DNA of 53,318 nt. It comes from 2-01-FULL-40-42 sp964349415. Its GTDB lineage: Bacteria > Patescibacteriota > Microgenomatia > UBA1406 > GWC2-37-13. The stretch covers positions 1 through 53,318 of the forward strand of contig CAYGGJ010000001.1 of NCBI GenBank assembly GCA_964349415.1, written 5' to 3'. Below, in pieces: positions 17,192 through 25,268 of this stretch. The position numbers and the translations under genes are program-made. The notes below the pieces were generated by a model, which ran no database searches, was not told the origin of the DNA, and saw nothing but the letters and a program-made list of their open reading frames with translations. Within the stretch, counting starts at the first letter, position 1; each line of letters begins with the position of its first letter.

Positions 17192-17791
17192 ATGGATACA
17201 CAAGCACCACACCCAAATTACAGAATCTTTATCACGATCGTTGCACTTCTTGCCATTGGAATATGGTTGATATCCGTGTTTTTGTACAGGCAAAAAAAAG
17301 ACCGTGAAGAGATTGCCGTTGTCCCCGTAGTGAATGTTTCTGAAGCAGAAGTGTCGGCGGCACCCATTCTCAATAGAGGGTCTGTCGAACTCGCACAACA
17401 GCGTGCAAATCCTCAGGTGGGGCAACCGCTTGAGTTGACCGTTACCGCAAACTCAGAGAATCAAGATGTGGTAGGATACGACATTCTCGTCAAATATGAC
17501 CAAAACGCGTTTGCCTTTGTTGGAGCAACGTCGCTTGTCCCATCGTTCTCGGTGGTACCCGTAGCAAAAGACGGATTGGTTTCCTTGACCGGAAGCAAAA
17601 GCCCTTCCGTCAAAACTCCGACCGTTTTTTCAAATACCGATATCGTTAGACTAACATTCACCGCAAAAAAGAAAGGAACTTATGACTTCTCAGCATTATC
17701 AATCTCCGGGAATCAAAAGTCCCGGCTGGTTGATGCAAAACTAGAAAAACTTTATCCGAAAACTTCATTATTGGAAGTGAAAGTAGACTGA
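17192..17791 (+). CDS. Membrane-anchored cohesin-like protein
   Basis: 199 residues. N-terminal transmembrane helix (about 12-32), basic stop, then a beta-sandwich domain of about 130 residues. The stretch VGQPLELTVTANSENQDVVG and the following GYDILVKYDQNAFAFVGATS follow the opening strands of cohesin domains, which begin with a G-x-x-[VL]-x-[VL]-x-V strand and a YDP-like turn. It follows the dockerin-like gene by 3 bases and precedes the next ATG by one, so the three are one operon. The pairing suggests a non-covalent surface assembly; binding is not shown by sequence alone. Confidence 0.75.
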   Translation: MDTQAPHPNYRIFITIVALLAIGIWLISVFLYRQKKDREEIAVVPVVNVSEAEVSAAPILNRGSVELAQQRANPQVGQPLELTVTANSENQDVVGYDILVKYDQNAFAFVGATSLVPSFSVVPVAKDGLVSLTGSKSPSVKTPTVFSNTDIVRLTFTAKKKGTYDFSALSISGNQKSRLVDAKLEKLYPKTSLLEVKVD

Positions 17792-17792
17792 T

Positions 17793-18326
17793 ATGGCAAA
17801 AAAGAAAAACAACAAACAAAATAAAAACCTATTTCTATTTCTTATAGTGGCGGGCTTGCTCTTGCTTGTTTCTGTTTTTGCAATCCAAAACAAACAATCT
17901 GTCGGTTCAAAAGCAGCAGAAGGGAAGGGTGATCAGAGCAAGACCGGTGCATGTTTGGAAAATTGCATTAACAAAAGATGTAACCAAGGTCTCAATTGCA
18001 AAACCGATAAAAAACAAAAAGAAGTATTAAATTATTGCGCAAAGTTTTGTGGGCTTCCTTTTACCCAGCAATCAAAAGAAGGTGCGGCTGGAAAAGTTAT
18101 AGCGCCAACACCCGCCGCAGGTAAACAAAGTCTTCCGATAACACAAATAGGGACAACCTGTTTTGCTAACGGACAATATGTGGCGAGGTGTCCTCAAGGG
18201 GCATACTGTAAGGGCGATAATGACAGCGCGCGTTGTACTGCAATACCTGCAGGAAAACAAGGTCGGGGTGGAGGTGGAGCGGCTGGAAAAGCACCGACAA
18301 CAGGACCAACACCGAAAAGCAAATAA
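17793..18326 (+). CDS. Cys-rich single-pass exported protein, MAKKK family
   Basis: 177 residues. MAKKK leader, one transmembrane helix (LFLFLIVAGLLLLVSVFAI), then QSVGSKAAEGKG and ten or more Cys residues outside. The C-terminal block has the spacing C-x8-C-x2-G-x2-CKG-x(5)-C. The tandem genes at 34151 and 34558 share the MAKKK start, the GS(K)AA juncture and the same C-terminal Cys block, so they form one family. The tail after residue 155 is Gly/Pro-rich. No catalytic motif; it may be a small disulfide-stabilised surface or binding domain. Confidence 0.75.
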   Translation: MAKKKNNKQNKNLFLFLIVAGLLLLVSVFAIQNKQSVGSKAAEGKGDQSKTGACLENCINKRCNQGLNCKTDKKQKEVLNYCAKFCGLPFTQQSKEGAAGKVIAPTPAAGKQSLPITQIGTTCFANGQYVARCPQGAYCKGDNDSARCTAIPAGKQGRGGGGAAGKAPTTGPTPKSK

Positions 18327-18370
18327 GTGTGGTTGAAAAAAATTGACCAATTATAGATAATCAGGGAAGC

Positions 18371-19024
18371 ATGAAAAGAGTTGCGGTTTATTTCTCCATT
18401 GTCTTAAGTTTCCTCTTTCTTCTTGTAGTTTCTGCGCCGGTAGCCCAAGCAGCATCCTTAAAATTCGATAAAACTACCGTAAATGTAAATGCCGGTGAGA
18501 CGTTTGATATCGGTGTAGTCGTAGATGCGGGTACCGACTCTATTCATACGACAGACGCATACGTTTTATACGACTCATCTCTACTTGAAGCAAGCGGAGT
18601 AACCGACGGTACATTTTTCCCCAGTGTTTTCAACGATATTACTTCGCAAAGAGTATATATCGGAGGACTAGTTGATGACCCCGCCACCTCAAAAACAGGC
18701 TCCGGTACCATTGCGACCATCAATTTCAAAGCACTACAATCGGGTACCGTAACCCTAAGCTATATCTGTGGCGAAAGCGGCGAAACTTCTCAGGTAATTA
18801 AAAACGATATTAATGCTACAGATATTATTACCTGTAGCTCCAATGGAACAGCGTCTGTAACCGTCTCCGGAGCAGCGGTTCCCACTTCAACCCCGTCAGC
18901 GCTTTCACCTACGCCATCCGAGCTTCCCAAAACAGGAGTTTTAGACAATTTGGTAAAAGTTGCCATACCGGGAATTATGTTGTTAGTGCTCGGCGGAATT
19001 CTAAAATTATTTCTGAGAATATAA
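18371..19024 (+). CDS. Secreted cohesin-like protein with LPKTG-type C-terminal anchor
   Basis: 217 residues. Cleavable signal peptide ending AQA (about 1-28). Residues 28-165 form a cohesin-like beta sandwich: a strand VNAGETFDIGVVVDAG, a YDSSLLEASG turn and a GSGTIATINFKA strand are typical. A Thr/Ser/Pro spacer leads to ELPKTG, a hydrophobic helix and the basic end LRI, which is the layout of a sortase substrate. No sortase gene is seen in this window. Promoter TTGAAA (18333-18338), 17 bp, GATAAT (18356-18361), start site about 3 bases before the ATG. Confidence 0.85.
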   Translation: MKRVAVYFSIVLSFLFLLVVSAPVAQAASLKFDKTTVNVNAGETFDIGVVVDAGTDSIHTTDAYVLYDSSLLEASGVTDGTFFPSVFNDITSQRVYIGGLVDDPATSKTGSGTIATINFKALQSGTVTLSYICGESGETSQVIKNDINATDIITCSSNGTASVTVSGAAVPTSTPSALSPTPSELPKTGVLDNLVKVAIPGIMLLVLGGILKLFLRI

Positions 19025-19071
19025 AAGCATTTGAAATTTATTATTAAAGGTTTACAATTTCACAAATACTG

Positions 19072-19662
19072 ATGGAAAAGAAAAAGACTGTTAAAATTGC
19101 CTCAATCGTAGTAGGAGTAATACTTTCAATACTGGTAGTCATCGTAGGATTTAACCTTATTCAAAGCGTCTTCACCAGAGCTTCTGATTCCGAGCCAAGG
19201 GATGTACTGGTTACTGAGAAAACCGAAAACAGTGCTAAAATTACCTGGACCACCGGGCAGGAGACAGAAGGAGTAGTGCAATACGGACTTTCACCGACAT
19301 CCCTTAACTCAGTAGGACAGCCCGAAACTCAAAAAAGTCTATCGCATTCGGTTACATTAACATTGCTTTCACCCGCTACCACTTATTACTTCCAGATCTC
19401 GATCGGAGGGCAGACCTTTGATAATGGGGGAGTACCGTGGACCTTTTCTACCCTCGACAGAAATCAGAGCGCAAATCCCGCAACGCCACTTATATCACCT
19501 ACCGTAGTGCCCACCGCAGTACTTCAGGCGACACCTATACCATTGGCCACACAAGCTGTCTGTACTGAGGCCGGAGGCACTGATTGTGAAGCGATAAAAG
19601 CAAAATTAGGACAAGGATGCACTACGCGCGATTACATCCAGTGCAAAAAGAAATCCCCATAA
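19072..19662 (+). CDS. Membrane-anchored Fn3/PAP-N-like protein with Cys tail
   Basis: 196 residues. N-terminal membrane helix (about 8-30), then an Fn3-like domain (about 40-125) of the purple-acid-phosphatase N-terminal type: PRDVLVTEKTENSAKITWTT, GVVQYGLSP and TTYYFQI are characteristic strands. A Pro/Thr spacer and a C-terminal segment with four Cys follow. It closes the surface cluster. Promoter candidate TTGAAA (19031-19036), 16 bp, TACAAT (19053-19058), giving a leader of about 7 bases. Probably a structural or binding protein. Confidence 0.75.
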   Translation: MEKKKTVKIASIVVGVILSILVVIVGFNLIQSVFTRASDSEPRDVLVTEKTENSAKITWTTGQETEGVVQYGLSPTSLNSVGQPETQKSLSHSVTLTLLSPATTYYFQISIGGQTFDNGGVPWTFSTLDRNQSANPATPLISPTVVPTAVLQATPIPLATQAVCTEAGGTDCEAIKAKLGQGCTTRDYIQCKKKSP

Positions 19663-19680
19663 TTCATACCTACTGCGTAG

Positions 19681-20313
19681 CTAAATAATTCCGGTTCCCA
19701 AAGCATTCGGGGGGATAAGTATTTGAAGAAAAAAAGAAAGGATAGGCTGCATTATTGCAGAAAGCATGCTCTGACCACCCAGCGGCAGAAGAAGCAAGAG
19801 GAGAAATATGATTCCATACCTTTCAAGCTGATACCATTCATGAGCACGGCTTGCAGGCAGAAGCCCTCCTACGACCTTGAAGCCGTCAAGAGGCGATACG
19901 GGGAGCAGATTTAGTATTGCAAGAACCAGATTTATCACTATCAACTGTGTCAAAAATACAATAAAAAACTCACTGGTGGAAGTAAGTCGCAAGAGAAGGG
20001 CAGCTGCGCCGGCCAATACAAGATTCGTAGCAGGTCCTGCAAAAGCAATAAGCGCAGAATCTCTTCTGGGGTCTTTGAGGTTAAAGGGATCGATCGGTAC
20101 CGGCTTTGCCCATCCGATAAGAATAGGTGATCCGGTTGCAATCAGAAAAAAAGGAAGTAGAATCGAGCCGAAAAGATCAATGTGGGGGATAGGGTTTAAG
20201 GTTAGTCTTCCTGCGACGCGGGCTGTCGGATCTCCCAGCCGGTCTGCTACATATCCGTGGGAAATCTCATGCATTATGACGGAAAACACCAATACGATAA
20301 GACTTATCAGCAT
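19681..20313 (-). CDS. Site-2-protease-like membrane metalloprotease (M50)
   Basis: 210 residues. H-E-I-S-H in VFSVIMHEISHGYVADRLGD is the zinc motif inside a membrane helix, and PVSPLDGFKVV near the C-terminus supplies the third ligand Asp in the family pattern NxxPxxxLDG. Several further membrane helices. Short S2P proteins of this type (YwhC/SpoIVFB-like) are widespread and cleave membrane-embedded substrates. A longer frame starts at 20328, but TATAAT (20320-20325) ends 7 bases before the internal ATG at 20313, so the longer start lies upstream of transcription. Divergent from rpmB. Confidence 0.88.
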   Translation of the reverse strand: MLISLIVLVFSVIMHEISHGYVADRLGDPTARVAGRLTLNPIPHIDLFGSILLPFFLIATGSPILIGWAKPVPIDPFNLKDPRRDSALIAFAGPATNLVLAGAAALLLRLTSTSEFFIVFLTQLIVINLVLAILNLLPVSPLDGFKVVGGLLPASRAHEWYQLERYGIIFLLLLLLPLGGQSMLSAIMQPILSFFLQILIPPNALGTGII

Positions 20314-20405
20314 ACGATTATTATACACTGCAGGCTTAGAATGTTTGATTATAAAGCCGTAATGTACTATAATAGTGATCTACCCTTATTTATTATAGAA
20401 ATCAT

Positions 20406-20699
20406 ATGTCAGTTTGTTATCACTGTGGAAAAGGAATTCTCATGGGGAGATCTCACACCCATCATAGAGGTGTAGCGGGAGGCCGTTGGAAAAAAAGAGC
20501 GCCTAAAACCCAGAGAATCTTCCGGCCGAATCTCCAAAAAGTCCAGATCATGGAAGATGGAGACAAAATGACCGTAAAGCTTTGTTCAAAATGTCTGAAG
20601 AGAGTAAGGAAAGATGTCCGCGAGGGTGTCAGACCGTTTTTAACCCTGGTTACTTACCAAACAAAAACTCAGGAACAGCCGGTAGCGCAAGCTTCGTAA
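20406..20699 (+). CDS. rpmB: Ribosomal protein bL28
   Basis: 97 residues. N-terminal MSVCYHCGKGILMG, with GxxxxHxHR and the basic RTxRxFxPNLQ segment, is typical of bL28. It has two Cys pairs, C4/C7 and C60/C63, the zinc-binding (C+) form. A C-terminal tail of about 20 residues (QTKTQEQPVAQAS) is longer than usual. Two -10-like boxes precede it: TATTAT (20391-20396), ending 10 bases before the ATG, and TATAAT (20368-20373). It converges on the deformylase with no intergenic base. Confidence 0.93.
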   Translation: MSVCYHCGKGILMGRSHTHHRGVAGGRWKKRAPKTQRIFRPNLQKVQIMEDGDKMTVKLCSKCLKRVRKDVREGVRPFLTLVTYQTKTQEQPVAQAS

Positions 20700-21248
20700 T
20701 CATATCCTCTTCATCTTCACCAGCTTGTCACCATCTTCCTCATACAGTGTAACTTTTTGTTCCAGACACCTTTGTGTAAAAAGAATTCCCTTAAGATGGT
20801 CTATTTCGTGCTGTACGATAATGGAATTTAGGCCTGAGAACCACTCCTTGTGAGTTTGTTCATCCAAATCCTGCCATTCTACGAGGACTTTTTCCGTACG
20901 TTTTAAAGGCGCCCAGATACGGGGGACTGAAAGACAGCCTTCCATTTTTTCTTCATCAGGTTGGTCTTTTTTAGTTTTTGATTCACCCTTTTTTGCAGCC
21001 TTTTCTACATCTAGAATCTTTGGATTAATAAAGACCTGGGTTTCTACGGTTGGTTTTGCTTTTATGATAAAAAGAGCTACAGAATGTCCCACCTGAGGAG
21101 CCGCGAGTCCGACGCCCTGCGGATCTGATTGAAGGAGGAGTGTTTCTTCCATGTCGACTACCAGTTTTCTGATTCTCTTATCCACCTTGCCAATATGTTT
21201 GGTCGGAGCAGTGAGGACGGCGTGGGGGGCAGTTAGAATTTTAAGCAT
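20700..21248 (-). CDS. def: Peptide deformylase
   Basis: 182 residues. Removes the formyl group from nascent N-terminal Met, using a ferrous or zinc ion. All three family motifs are intact: G45-V-G-L-A-A-P-Q-V-G, E103-G-C105-L-S-V-P and Q-H147-E148-I-D-H151, with C105, H147 and H151 as metal ligands and E148 as catalyst. A charged insert (about 81-100, KKGESKTKKDQPDEEK) between motifs 1 and 2 is unusual. Its ATG directly follows the dsbB stop, so the two are co-transcribed. Confidence 0.96.
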   Translation of the reverse strand: MLKILTAPHAVLTAPTKHIGKVDKRIRKLVVDMEETLLLQSDPQGVGLAAPQVGHSVALFIIKAKPTVETQVFINPKILDVEKAAKKGESKTKKDQPDEEKMEGCLSVPRIWAPLKRTEKVLVEWQDLDEQTHKEWFSGLNSIIVQHEIDHLKGILFTQRCLEQKVTLYEEDGDKLVKMKRI

Positions 21249-21803
21249 TTATCTATTTCTTTTTTTGTTGTAATACGATAAAGACAGTAAGAGTATGTTG
21301 AGGACAAATACGGTGAGAGCCATATATGGGAAGGTCATAAAGCCGTAATAAAAACTGTAGCCTTTGATGCAGGAGACGCCTACTACCGTAGGATCGCAGC
21401 CTGCCGGAAGTGCATTGGGGAAGAGATGAAGAGTGTAATGATAGGTTGACACCAAGCCCCCAATCGCATTCATAACGATAAGATATGGCGTCAGCACTCT
21501 CTCGTTTCGCAGGATAGACATATATAGAAGCAGTGGTTGAGGATACATTGCCAGTCTTTGGTACCAACAAAGTACGCAAGGTGGAAATTTTACTATTTCG
21601 GAGAGAAACAAGCTCGCCAGCATTGCAATAAGCGAAAGGAAAAATACGAGGTAATAACTTTTTGGCGCCAGGAATGCTACGAGTTGATTCCAAAGTCCAT
21701 TCTTAAAAAGCTTGTGAGCAAGAAAGAGAAGGAGTGCGACAGCTAGTCCGACATTTCCCAATAAAGCAAGAGCTGCAATTAGATTTATGCCGACCTCTGT
21801 CAT
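21249..21803 (-). CDS. DsbB/BdbC-like disulfide bond formation protein
   Basis: 184 residues with about five membrane helices. The first redox pair C76-V-L-C79 in PPCVLCWYQRLAMYP and the second pair C136/C145 in AGCDPTVVGVSC are in the DsbB positions, and W-Y-Q-R is the quinone-site signature. Family members reoxidise a DsbA-type oxidase using quinone. No DsbA is visible here; the many Cys-rich exported proteins in this window are plausible end clients. TATAAT (21811-21816) ends 8 bases before the ATG at 21803, excluding the longer frame to 21839. Confidence 0.92.
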   Translation of the reverse strand: MTEVGINLIAALALLGNVGLAVALLLFLAHKLFKNGLWNQLVAFLAPKSYYLVFFLSLIAMLASLFLSEIVKFPPCVLCWYQRLAMYPQPLLLYMSILRNERVLTPYLIVMNAIGGLVSTYHYTLHLFPNALPAGCDPTVVGVSCIKGYSFYYGFMTFPYMALTVFVLNILLLSLSYYNKKRNR

Positions 21804-21825
21804 GAGGGATATTATATAATAGCAT

Positions 21826-21884
21826 TTAGTAGTTAGCATTCAGTATTTAGGACCCTACATGCTATATGCTTAATGCTAAATACT
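21826..21884. repeat. Intergenic inverted micro-repeat
   Basis: AGTATTTAG (21842-21850) and CTAAATACT (21876-21884) are perfect inverted arms, and TTAGCATT (21833-21840) repeats as AATGCTAA (21872-21879). The loop contains CTATATGCT. Similar words occur at 1166-1190, 32821-32895 and 46779-46858, always between transcription units. Confidence 0.55.
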
Positions 21885-21888
21885 CCAT

Positions 21889-22656
21889 ATGAGACTATCG
21901 CTTTGTATTGCTACGTATAACGAAGAGAGTTTTATTCACTTTCCTCTAGATTCTTCCTACGACTTTGTTGACGAAGTCATTATTGTTGATGGGTCGTCTA
22001 CCGACGGTACCGTAAAAAAGGTCAAATCATATGGGAATAAGGTGAAGGTTTTTACTGAAGAAAACCCTCCGATGTTTCATATCAATAAACAGAAGGCGAT
22101 AGAGCGTAGCGAAGGAGATTGGATTCTGCAGCTTGATGCGGATGAGGCCGTAACACCTGAACTTAAGCGTGAGATTCTGGATGTAGTAACAGGAGGTGCT
22201 GATAAAAAGACAGTAGCCTATTGGATTCCCCGGAAAAACTACTTCTTAGGAAAATTTCTGACCAAGGGAGGCGTTTATCCCGACTACACCATCCGTCTTT
22301 ATAAAAAAGGGGCTGCTCATTTTCCCTGCAAGACAGTACACGAGAATGTAGAAGTAAAAGGCGCAATCGGTTATCTGAAGAACGACCTGCTCCACTATGC
22401 GGATCCTGACTTTGACCGTTATCTGAAGCGTTGGAGAAGGTATACGACTTTGGACGCAAGGATGTTGATCAAAGACAAACAGAAACCTGATCTACTCTCA
22501 TATTTTATATTGAAGCCCATCAAATGGTTTCTCTCTACCTTCATCAGACATAAAGGTTTTATGGATGGATGGCAGGGGTTTGTCTTTTCCTTTATGTCTT
22601 CAATCCGCTTCTTCCGCATCTACACCGAATACCATCGACTTAGGAGCCGATCTTAA
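21889..22656 (+). CDS. Family 2 glycosyltransferase (WaaE/KdtX-like)
   Basis: 255 residues. N-terminal GT-A domain: LSLCIATYNEE, then D-E-V-I-I-V-D-G-S-S-T-D-G-T and the D-x-D motif L-D-A-D-E-A. The C-terminal RKNYFLGKFLTKGGVYPDY and H-E-N-V-E pattern resemble the WaaE/KdtX-like group of GT2 enzymes that add sugars to lipid-linked glycans. The last helix (IKWFLSTFIRHKGF) may lie on the membrane. A TAAATA box (21877-21882) inside the upstream repeat ends 7 bases before the ATG. It overlaps the ychF stop by 17 bases tail to tail. Confidence 0.88.
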   Translation: MRLSLCIATYNEESFIHFPLDSSYDFVDEVIIVDGSSTDGTVKKVKSYGNKVKVFTEENPPMFHINKQKAIERSEGDWILQLDADEAVTPELKREILDVVTGGADKKTVAYWIPRKNYFLGKFLTKGGVYPDYTIRLYKKGAAHFPCKTVHENVEVKGAIGYLKNDLLHYADPDFDRYLKRWRRYTTLDARMLIKDKQKPDLLSYFILKPIKWFLSTFIRHKGFMDGWQGFVFSFMSSIRFFRIYTEYHRLRSRS

Positions 22657-23656
22657 AGTCGACAATGTCACCTTCGCGCATTTCATAATCTTTTCCGACG
22701 ATCTGTACTTTACCTTGTTCACGTGACCCCAACCAACCGTTTGCCTGTTTGAAGTCTTCATAAGTAGCAATGTCTGCTTTGATGAATTTCTTCTCAAAAT
22801 CGGTATGAATTACTCCCGCTGCTTGTGGAGCGAGCGTGCCTTTTGTGATAGTCCAAGCACGTACTTCTTTTTCTCCGCCCGTCAGAAACGATATAAGATT
22901 TAGGGTCTCATAGGCTTTCTTTATAAGGTCATTTAAGGTCGTTTCAATAAGGGGATTGAATAAGAGAAAATTGTCAGTCTTTATGAATTCTTTCACTTGC
23001 CTTCCTGTTTCTTCCTTATTTTCAAGCTGTTCGATGGAGCAGTTTACGGCAAAAATCACAGGTTTTGCAGTGAGCAGATTTAGATGGCGGATCATCTCTT
23101 TTTGTTCGCTACTTAATCCTTGAGCGCGTATCGGGACTCCTTGATTTAGCTTTTCCCTTACAGATACAACTACTTCATACAGAGCTGTTTCTTCTTTTGA
23201 AGCATTTGCTCTCGGTTCTTTTTGTTTTTGGAGTGTGGAGAGGTCTGCAAGCATAAGCTCTTCTTCGATGATTTGCATATCTTCTTGCGGATTCACCCGG
23301 TTTGCCACGTGGATGATATCTTTGTCTTCAAAAAGTCTTACTACATGTACAATCACGGAAACCTCACGGATATGAGAGAGGAATTGATTGCCCAGTCCTT
23401 CTCCTTTTGAAGCTCCTTTTACTAGGCCTGCGATGTCATAGAATTCCACGATTGCAGGAACGATTTTACTGGTTTTGACGATTTCCGCAAGGACGGGAAG
23501 TCTCTCATCGGGTACTTCGATTACTCCAACATTTGGGTCAATGGTCGCAAATGGGTAGTTCGCCTCAAGAGCAACTTGTTTCTTCAAAAGTGCATTAAAT
23601 AGGGTAGATTTTCCTACATTCGGAAGCCCCACAATTCCCACACTCAAATTAGCCAT
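22640..23656 (-). CDS. ychF: Redox-regulated ATPase/GTPase YchF (Obg family)
   Basis: 338 residues, slightly shorter than the usual about 363. P-loop GLPNVGKST (about 10-18), the switch region FATIDPNVG, DIAGLV and NRVNP are present; the family prefers ATP because the G4 motif NKxD is altered, and here the corresponding FAVNCS is indeed not NKxD. A C-terminal TGS-like domain ends RAWTITKGTLAPQAAGVIHTD and GKDYEMREGDIVDFKI. YchF binds ribosomes and is involved in stress responses. TATAAT (23662-23667) ends 6 bases before the ATG. Decayed copies of this start region occur at 25177 and 28943. Confidence 0.95.
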   Translation of the reverse strand: MANLSVGIVGLPNVGKSTLFNALLKKQVALEANYPFATIDPNVGVIEVPDERLPVLAEIVKTSKIVPAIVEFYDIAGLVKGASKGEGLGNQFLSHIREVSVIVHVVRLFEDKDIIHVANRVNPQEDMQIIEEELMLADLSTLQKQKEPRANASKEETALYEVVVSVREKLNQGVPIRAQGLSSEQKEMIRHLNLLTAKPVIFAVNCSIEQLENKEETGRQVKEFIKTDNFLLFNPLIETTLNDLIKKAYETLNLISFLTGGEKEVRAWTITKGTLAPQAAGVIHTDFEKKFIKADIATYEDFKQANGWLGSREQGKVQIVGKDYEMREGDIVDFKIGS

Positions 23657-23678
23657 AGATTATTATAGCAGTACTTAA

Positions 23679-25058
23679 TTATCTTGAAGTAAAGATGGCT
23701 TTAGTAGGGAGGTGTGAAGAACCATTTTCCTTCTCCTGTCCGCGCCAGTGTTCCCGTACAATTGTCTCTCCATCTTCAAGGGTGACCTTATGGTTTTTCG
23801 CATAAGCGACCGCTTCTTTTGTTGCATGATAGCCCCCAGGAAGACGACGGATGTGCCATGTAACTTTATGTTTGTCTACAAACCTTTTCCTTCCGGAGTC
23901 TTCTCGAGGCGGATATTCGTCAGGTTTGGCGCGGGGGACCACAAGTGTTTTATAGGGAATCTCTTTGATTTTCCCTTTCTTTTTGTCCATTAGTTCTTCT
24001 TCTATATCTACAACAGAAGGTCCTTTTTTAACCAGCTCCGGTCTCTCTGTTAACTCTAGAAAACGGGCAAGATTAAAAAGTCGCAAAAGTTCATACAATC
24101 CTTCAGCGCCTTTCCTTTCAAATACCCTTCGGATAGGTACAGAATCTACTCCTGTTTTTAAATCTCCGTTGGAGTCTACGCCAAACATAACCTGTAGTCC
24201 ATCTATATGAAAATGGTATGAGCTGATTGTGCGGCTTTTATTTCCTACAAGTTCAACTTCCGGTGTTTGAACTTTGTCCGGCGTATATGTAAGGGCAACG
24301 TATCCCAACATATCACGGGGAAGTATCTGATTTGCAGGATGATCGATACTCAAGCGCTCGTCAAAAAAGGTAAAAACCTCATCTTTCTCCAGAAAAAGAG
24401 GAGATGGCGCAAAGCAGTTTTTTAGTCCATATCCACGTGATTCATATAATTGGTCCAAAATCTCGTCTCCTGCCTCTCGGATACTATCGGCATCAAGACT
24501 TTTTATATCAATTCTTTTTTTCATTTTGGCGATCCACTCATACACGGTTTTAATTTCTCTCATTTTTATCTCAAGGTGGCTTAATTTCGGGTAGTACCAT
24601 GCGGCTTCAGTGTCGGGTAGTCGGCCTGCCTGAATTCTCATCATTGCCAGATATCGGTCAGATACCTTTTCTGCATGATCAACTGCGAGATTTGCGACTA
24701 GATTGCCTTGTATGCGATTGATTGTATATACGCTTCTTGGCTTAGTTCGTCTTTCAAGTGGAATATGTATTTCACGTAGAGCACTCATTAAATCTAAATA
24801 TGCAGGAATTGCTCGACGTCTGCTTAATCCTGCTATGTATGTGTCATAGAGATCGTCGGATAATTGAAGCTCTGTTTCAAAGTCCCGAGGACCACGGGTG
24901 AGAAAAGCAAGACGTACTCGATCGTGCAAATCACCTTCGAGATCAAAAGTGGTGGGTTCCGGATATATGACCCAGCGATGGTCTCCAAAGATCTTTTTTA
25001 CCAAAGGATTCTGGATTTCAGATTGCTTTACCTCGACACGCTTATCACGCTCTCCCAT
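23679..25058 (-). CDS. Large soluble protein of unknown function
   Basis: 459 residues, no family recognised. It has no signal or membrane segment, is rich in charged residues and mixes helical (80-230) and beta-like (240-330) regions. The last 90 residues (from KRFVDKHKVTWHI) look like a separate small domain and end in a Ser/Thr tail. A longer frame begins with TTG at 25064; the ATG at 25058 is preferred, with TATAAA (25067-25072) ending 9 bases before it. It stands between ychF and a decayed ychF start, suggesting it was inserted there. Confidence 0.7.
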   Translation of the reverse strand: MGERDKRVEVKQSEIQNPLVKKIFGDHRWVIYPEPTTFDLEGDLHDRVRLAFLTRGPRDFETELQLSDDLYDTYIAGLSRRRAIPAYLDLMSALREIHIPLERRTKPRSVYTINRIQGNLVANLAVDHAEKVSDRYLAMMRIQAGRLPDTEAAWYYPKLSHLEIKMREIKTVYEWIAKMKKRIDIKSLDADSIREAGDEILDQLYESRGYGLKNCFAPSPLFLEKDEVFTFFDERLSIDHPANQILPRDMLGYVALTYTPDKVQTPEVELVGNKSRTISSYHFHIDGLQVMFGVDSNGDLKTGVDSVPIRRVFERKGAEGLYELLRLFNLARFLELTERPELVKKGPSVVDIEEELMDKKKGKIKEIPYKTLVVPRAKPDEYPPREDSGRKRFVDKHKVTWHIRRLPGGYHATKEAVAYAKNHKVTLEDGETIVREHWRGQEKENGSSHLPTKAIFTSR

Positions 25059-25176
25059 AACCAAAGTTTATATTATTATAGGATATAAGTCAAGCCTAAA
25101 ATTACCTTATTTAGGCGATGGATTACTATTACGACACCACCTGAACCGTAGGAGGATTGGTCAGTTCAAAAAGGCA

Positions 25177-25248
25177 TTATTTCGTTCTTCGGGTCACAAG
25201 GAGTAGGTAGGATTGTGGATTGACGATTCCCACACTTAAATTAGCCAT
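25177..25248 (-). pseudogene. Decayed copy of the ychF promoter and start
   Basis: The 39 bases at 25226-25264 match 23634-23672, the ychF -10 box, ATG and first codons, with one difference. The frame opens MANLSVGIV as in YchF, then departs (NPQSYLLLVTRRTK) and stops at 25177, 23 residues in all. The promoter box TATAAT is kept, so a short transcript could still be made. It lies 20 bases beyond the end of the 1208-residue gene. Confidence 0.7.
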
Positions 25249-25268
25249 AGATTATTATAGCAGTCCGT

